This document shows, piece by piece, positions 59,577 to 64,000 of a stretch of DNA of 64,000 bases. This DNA is from Archangium violaceum (lineage in GTDB: Bacteria; Myxococcota; Myxococcia; Myxococcales; Myxococcaceae), in the NCBI RefSeq assembly GCF_016859125.1, contig NZ_CP069338.1:7689501-7753500 (forward strand). Direction: 5' to 3'. Positions within the stretch are counted from its first letter, which is position 1. Every line of letters begins with the position of its first letter. The notes under the pieces were generated by a model, which did no database searches, was not told where the DNA came from, and saw only the letters and a list, made by a program, of their open reading frames with translations. Made by a program: the position numbers and the translations under genes.

Positions 59577-61421
59577 TCAGAACTCCTCGACCGAATGGCC
59601 CGCGACGACCTTCGTCAGGGCCTGGTTCATCACCCGCTCGACGAACGGCTTGCACACCTCGTCGAGGGCGTGGATGGCTTCCTCGAGGGCGTGGGAGTCG
59701 TTCCCCTTCGCCACCTCGCGCACCTTCGCCATGGCCGCCTCGATGGTGTCCCGCTCGCCGTCGGCCAGCAGGGCCGCGTTCTGCCCGAGCTGCCGTTCCG
59801 CCTCGGTGAGGACGCGTTCGGCCTCGACCCGCTGCTCGCGCAACTGGCGCACCTGCACGTCGTCCTCCGCGTGATCGATGGAGTCGAGCAGCATCTGCTC
59901 GATCTCCTCGTCGGTGAGGCCGTGGCTGGGCTTCACGGTGATGGACTGGGTGGTGCCGGTGCTCTGCTCCTTCGCGGTGACCGCGAGGATGCCGTCCGCG
60001 TCCACCTGGAAGCGCACCTCCACCCGGGCCATACCCGCGGGCAGGGCGGGAATCCCACTCAGAGTGAAACGCGCCAGGCTGCGGCAGTCCTCCACCAGCT
60101 CGCGCTCGCCCTGGAGCACGTGGACGTCCAGGCCCGTCTGCCCATCCTTGAAGGTGGTGAAGACCTGGGCCGCGGCGGTGGGGATGGTGGAGTTGCGCTG
60201 AATCAGCTTCTCCACCAGCCCGCCCATCGTCTCCAGGCCGAGCGACAGGGGGATGACGTCCAGCAGCAGCACCTCATCCTGCCGGTCCGAGTTGGTGAGC
60301 AGGTCCGCCTGCACGGCCGCCCCGAGCGCCACCACCTGATCCGGATCGATGTCGCTGAGCGGCTCCCGGCCGAACAGCTCGGCCACGAAGCGGCGCACGG
60401 CGGGCACCCGGGTGGCGCCGCCCACGAGGATGACGCCGTCCAGCTCGGAGGCCGTCACCCCCGCGTCCTTGAGGGCCCGGCGGCACACCACGCCCGTCTT
60501 CTGGATGAAGGGGCGGATCCACTCCTCGAAGTCCTCGCGCCGGAGCGTCTGCCGGTGCGAGCCCACGGTGAGCTCCACCTCGGGCGCGTCGGTGAGGGCC
60601 TCCTTGGCCTTGCGCGAGGCCGCCAGCACCTCGGCCACGAGCGAAGGGGTGGGGGCGGACTGGCCCATGGCCTCCAGCGCGCGCTGGGCGATGGCCCGGT
60701 CGAAGTCGTCGCCTCCGAGCGCCGAGTCACCGCCGGTGGACTTCACCTCGAAGACGCCGTCCACCAGCTTGAGGATGGAGATGTCGAAGGTGCCGCCGCC
60801 CAGGTCGTACACCGCGTAGGTTCCCTGGCTGCCCTTGTCGAGCCCGTAGGCGAGCGCCGCCGCGGTGGGCTCGTTGAGGAGCCGCAGCACGTCGAGCCCC
60901 GCGAGCCGGCCCGCGTCCTTGGTGGCCTGGCGCTGGGCATCGTCGAAGTAGGCGGGCACGGTGATGACGGCCTGCTCCACCCGGCCGGAGAAGTAGGACT
61001 CGGCGCGGCGCTTGAGGGCGCGGAGGATTTCGCCGGACACCTCGATGGGCGTCACCGGCTGGCCGCCGGACACCTCGAAGCGCACCACCTTGCCGCCGCT
61101 GGCGAACTTGTAGGCGCCCAGCTTGCGCGTCTCCGCGTCCTCCGGGCTGCGGCCCATGAAGCGCTTCACGGAGATGATGGTGTCCGTGGGGTGCTCGGCC
61201 GCGAGCTTCTTCGCCCGCGAGCCCACCACCACGCCTCCGTCCCTCCCGTAGTGCACCACCGAGGGCAGGAGGTTCGCGCCTCCCTCGTCCGCCTCCAGGC
61301 AGCGGGGCTTGCCCTGGATGACGCTCGCCACCAGCGAGTTCGTGGTCCCCAGGTCGATGCCCACCGCATGCCCCTTGGGCTTGAGGGGGTCGTGAATCTG
61401 CAGGTAGCCGTTCTTGCTCAC
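59577..61421 (-). CDS. hscA: Fe-S assembly Hsp70 chaperone HscA
   Basis: Predicted 614 residues. The DnaK-type ATPase domain has [51 protein letters not shown] and [10 protein letters not shown] (about 16-335). A substrate-binding domain and lid follow to about 600. HscA with HscB releases clusters from IscU. Together with hscB immediately upstream (GTGA overlap) and fdx downstream, it is clearly the isc-type Hsp70 rather than DnaK. Confidence 0.95.
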   Translation of the reverse strand: MSKNGYLQIHDPLKPKGHAVGIDLGTTNSLVASVIQGKPRCLEADEGGANLLPSVVHYGRDGGVVVGSRAKKLAAEHPTDTIISVKRFMGRSPEDAETRKLGAYKFASGGKVVRFEVSGGQPVTPIEVSGEILRALKRRAESYFSGRVEQAVITVPAYFDDAQRQATKDAGRLAGLDVLRLLNEPTAAALAYGLDKGSQGTYAVYDLGGGTFDISILKLVDGVFEVKSTGGDSALGGDDFDRAIAQRALEAMGQSAPTPSLVAEVLAASRKAKEALTDAPEVELTVGSHRQTLRREDFEEWIRPFIQKTGVVCRRALKDAGVTASELDGVILVGGATRVPAVRRFVAELFGREPLSDIDPDQVVALGAAVQADLLTNSDRQDEVLLLDVIPLSLGLETMGGLVEKLIQRNSTIPTAAAQVFTTFKDGQTGLDVHVLQGERELVEDCRSLARFTLSGIPALPAGMARVEVRFQVDADGILAVTAKEQSTGTTQSITVKPSHGLTDEEIEQMLLDSIDHAEDDVQVRQLREQRVEAERVLTEAERQLGQNAALLADGERDTIEAAMAKVREVAKGNDSHALEEAIHALDEVCKPFVERVMNQALTKVVAGHSVEEF

Positions 61422-62047
61422 GCCAGAACCTCCTCCTCGAACGCGTCCACCTGTTCGAGGAAGCGCGTGAAGTACCGCACCCGTCCCAGCGCGTGCGATG
61501 CCTTTTTCACCGAGGACTCGATCGGCACCCCCTTTTCCAGGGTGCGCAGCGCGTCCACGGCCTCCTGAAGGGCGGACTTGCGCCGGCCCTCCACCTCCGT
61601 TGCCATCTTCCTCGCCCGCTCGAGGTCCTTGGCCTCCATGGCCTCGTCGAGCGCCTCGCGCAGCTCCATCACCTCCTCGAGGAACTCGAGGGGCATGTCC
61701 TTCTGCGCTCCGGCGTCCTCCCTCTCCAGGTCCACCCCGTGCAGCTTCAGCAGGTAGAAGGCCCGCTTCGTGGCGTCCTTGAGCGTCTTGAAGGCCTCGT
61801 TGAGCGCCGTCGTCTGCTCCAGCGAAAGCCGGCGCTCGCGCGCCTCCGCCTGGGCGAAGCGGTCCGGGTGCAGTTGCAGCGAGAGCTCCCGGTATTGCTT
61901 CTCCAGCGCCGGCACGTCCACGTCGTACGTCCGGGGCAGGCCGAAGACGTCGAAGTGGGTCGCTCCGGGCGCTCGGGCCGCGATCTTCCCGCAGGCCGCG
62001 CAGAACGGGCGCCCCGCCGTGTCCTTCTCACAGTTCCAGCACTTCAC
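61418..62047 (-). CDS. hscB: HscB co-chaperone with N-terminal zinc motif
   Basis: Predicted 209 residues from GTG 62047 with AAGGGGGA upstream. The J-domain holds the HPD motif ([10 protein letters not shown], about 58-67), and the C-terminal helical IscU-binding domain spans about 110-205. The first 20 residues, [20 protein letters not shown], form two CxxC pairs, a zinc-binding N-terminus known from mitochondrial/human HSCB and missing from E. coli HscB. It stimulates HscA ATPase and delivers IscU. It overlaps hscA by 4 nt. Confidence 0.93.
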   Translation of the reverse strand: MKCWNCEKDTAGRPFCAACGKIAARAPGATHFDVFGLPRTYDVDVPALEKQYRELSLQLHPDRFAQAEARERRLSLEQTTALNEAFKTLKDATKRAFYLLKLHGVDLEREDAGAQKDMPLEFLEEVMELREALDEAMEAKDLERARKMATEVEGRRKSALQEAVDALRTLEKGVPIESSVKKASHALGRVRYFTRFLEQVDAFEEEVLA

Positions 62048-62112
62048 TTCGCGTCCCCCTTCCGGGGCAAAACGAAAGGGCCCGGCTTTTCGTGGCCGAG
62101 CCCCACTTGAAC

Positions 62113-62153
62113 ACAGACCCTCACCCCAGCCCTCTCCCGGAGGGAGAGGGGGC
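62113..62153. repeat. REP-like palindromic repeat, copy 4
   Basis: GACCCTCACCCCAGC followed by CCCTCTCCC (62130-62138), GGA, GGGAGAGGG (62142-62150), inside the isc operon between the IscA-like gene (stop at 62154) and hscB. Confidence 0.75.
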
Positions 62154-62552
62154 TTACACGGAGAAGCTCTCTCCGCAGCCGCACGAGCCCTTCACGTTGG
62201 GGTTGTTCAGCTTGAACCCCGAGGCCATCAGCGTCGACTCGTACACGATCTCCGTGCCGAGCAGGTACAGGTAGCTCTTCGGGTCCACGAACACCCGCAC
62301 CCCGTCCCGCTCGAAGATCTTGTCCTTCTCGCGCGGCTTCTCCGCCCACTCCATCACGTACGCCAGCCCCGAACATCCGCCGCCCCTCACCGCGATGCGC
62401 AGCCCCGCATCCGGCGTCTGCCGCTCCTCCAGCAGTTTCCGGAGCTGCGTCACCGCGCTGTCGTGCAGCGTGATGCCCCTCGCCGGCTTCGCGGCCGGGG
62501 TGGCAGGCGCCGTCTGCGTCTGGCTCGTCTGGGTACTCGCCTGCTCGTTCAT
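62154..62552 (-). CDS. iscA: IscA/ErpA-like A-type Fe-S carrier
   Basis: Predicted 132 residues from ATG 62552 with GGAGG 6 nt upstream. The three conserved Cys are in GGGCSGLAYVMEWA (near 60) and the C-terminal SCGCGESFSV. It receives clusters from IscU and passes them to targets. The first 25 residues (Ala/Pro/Thr/Gln-rich) are an extension not seen in E. coli IscA. It is positioned after iscU in the operon. ErpA is an alternative name since both share the motif. Confidence 0.92.
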   Translation of the reverse strand: MNEQASTQTSQTQTAPATPAAKPARGITLHDSAVTQLRKLLEERQTPDAGLRIAVRGGGCSGLAYVMEWAEKPREKDKIFERDGVRVFVDPKSYLYLLGTEIVYESTLMASGFKLNNPNVKGSCGCGESFSV

Positions 62553-62577
62553 CACGCGCCTCCTCCTTCGGTCCTGC

Positions 62578-62976
62578 TCACGCCTTGTTCTGCCGCGCCT
62601 CGCGCTTCTTCTTGAAATCCTCGATGGCCGCCTTGATGGCGTCCTCGGCCAGCACCGAGCAGTGGATCTTCACCGGCGGCAGCGCCAGCTCGCGAGCCAC
62701 GTCCTTGTTGGAGATGGTCATCGCCTCGTCCACCGTCTTGCCCTTCACCCACTCGGTCACCAGCGAGCTGGACGCGATGGCCGAGCCGCACCCGAAGGTC
62801 TTGAACTTGGCGTCCTCGATGATGCCCTCGTCGGTGATCTTCAGCTGCAGGCGCATCACGTCGCCGCACGCTGGCGCTCCCACCAGACCGGTCCCCACGT
62901 TGGGATCCTGCTTGTCGAGCGTGCCGACATTGCGGGGGTTCTCGTAGTGGTCGATGACTTTGTCGCTGTAGGCCAT
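62578..62976 (-). CDS. iscU: Fe-S cluster scaffold IscU
   Basis: Predicted 132 residues. The three cluster Cys are in VGAPACGDVMRLQL (near 37), FGCGSAIASSSLVTEW (near 63) and IHCSVLAEDAI (near 106), and the HscA-binding motif LPPVKIHC precedes the last. It builds [2Fe-2S] clusters from sulfur delivered by IscS. It lies 110 nt after iscS. Confidence 0.96.
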   Translation of the reverse strand: MAYSDKVIDHYENPRNVGTLDKQDPNVGTGLVGAPACGDVMRLQLKITDEGIIEDAKFKTFGCGSAIASSSLVTEWVKGKTVDEAMTISNKDVARELALPPVKIHCSVLAEDAIKAAIEDFKKKREARQNKA

Positions 62977-63086
62977 GGTGCTCCCGTACTCTCTTATGAA
63001 GCCTTGTCACCGGGTCCGTTGCCCGGCAACCGTGCCGGGGCAGGGGGCCCGTCTGCCCTCCTACCAGGGGAGGGCACCGGACGGTG

Positions 63087-64000
<914 letters not shown>

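Overview
The window is GC-rich chromosomal DNA from a myxobacterium, most likely a member of the Cystobacterineae (Archangium/Cystobacter/Myxococcus relatives). Support comes from the very high G+C at third codon positions, several Myxococcales-type families (a TIGR02265/DUF2378-type protein, a DUF4388 receiver protein, kelch-type lipoproteins), the mevalonate-pathway cluster, SpoVG, and many one- and two-component and coiled-coil proteins. I see no prophage, insertion sequence or CRISPR array. The window is a mix of conserved core genes and small accessory systems.

Layout. 1-3084: end of an unknown gene, three small minus-strand genes (membrane protein, DUF1844, acidic protein), then a peptidase C26 (glutamine amidotransferase-like) gene overlapping a ThiD-like kinase. 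3113-9535 (minus): a conserved block of spoVG, prs, rplY, pth, rpsF-rpsR-rplI and dnaB, with terminators between rplY/pth and rplI/dnaB. 9658-11689 (plus): nucleotide salvage operon tdk, uracil-PRTase-like gene, hpt. 11804-13097 (minus): an ATP-grasp ligase followed by a 53-residue Cys-rich peptide carrying the TTxxxxEE core and a leader ending in GG. I read this as a compact graspetide (omega-ester peptide, plesiocin-like) system and it is the main discovery candidate here. 13153-17672 (minus): beta-oxidation operon (FadB/J-like multifunctional enzyme plus a pimeloyl-CoA-dehydrogenase-like large/small pair).

17774-30291: a YjbR-fold protein with a histone-H1-like tail, a membrane protein, a 1546-residue methyltransferase/coiled-coil protein, dapF, two multi-domain receiver proteins, a zinc-ribbon protein and a histidine kinase. 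30288-43311: TPR lipoprotein, TPR-methyltransferase, SDR plus rubredoxin, TIGR02265-type protein, lipoproteins, a histidine kinase coupled to an M16 protease, a kelch-type lipoprotein, a coiled-coil protein, a free-standing E2-like acyltransferase and HtpX.

43615-49136: mevalonate pathway operon (type 2 IPP isomerase, class II HMG-CoA reductase, mevalonate kinase, diphosphomevalonate decarboxylase, phosphomevalonate kinase-like) that turns HMG-CoA into IPP/DMAPP. HMG-CoA synthase is not in the window. 49151-58947: small envelope genes, a translationally coupled ThDP-dependent enzyme/KASIII-like pair that may make an acyloin-type metabolite, an outer-membrane beta-barrel protein, and a coupled phosphodiesterase plus LPG-synthase-like membrane protein. 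59016-64000 (minus): tRNA-Leu(CAG) with its own promoter and terminator, then an isc-type Fe-S assembly operon (iscS, iscU, iscA-like, hscB, hscA, fdx). A short palindromic repeat family (core CCCTCTCCC-N3-GGGAGAGGG) occurs four times at gene ends, and in one case it supplies the C-terminus of an enzyme.
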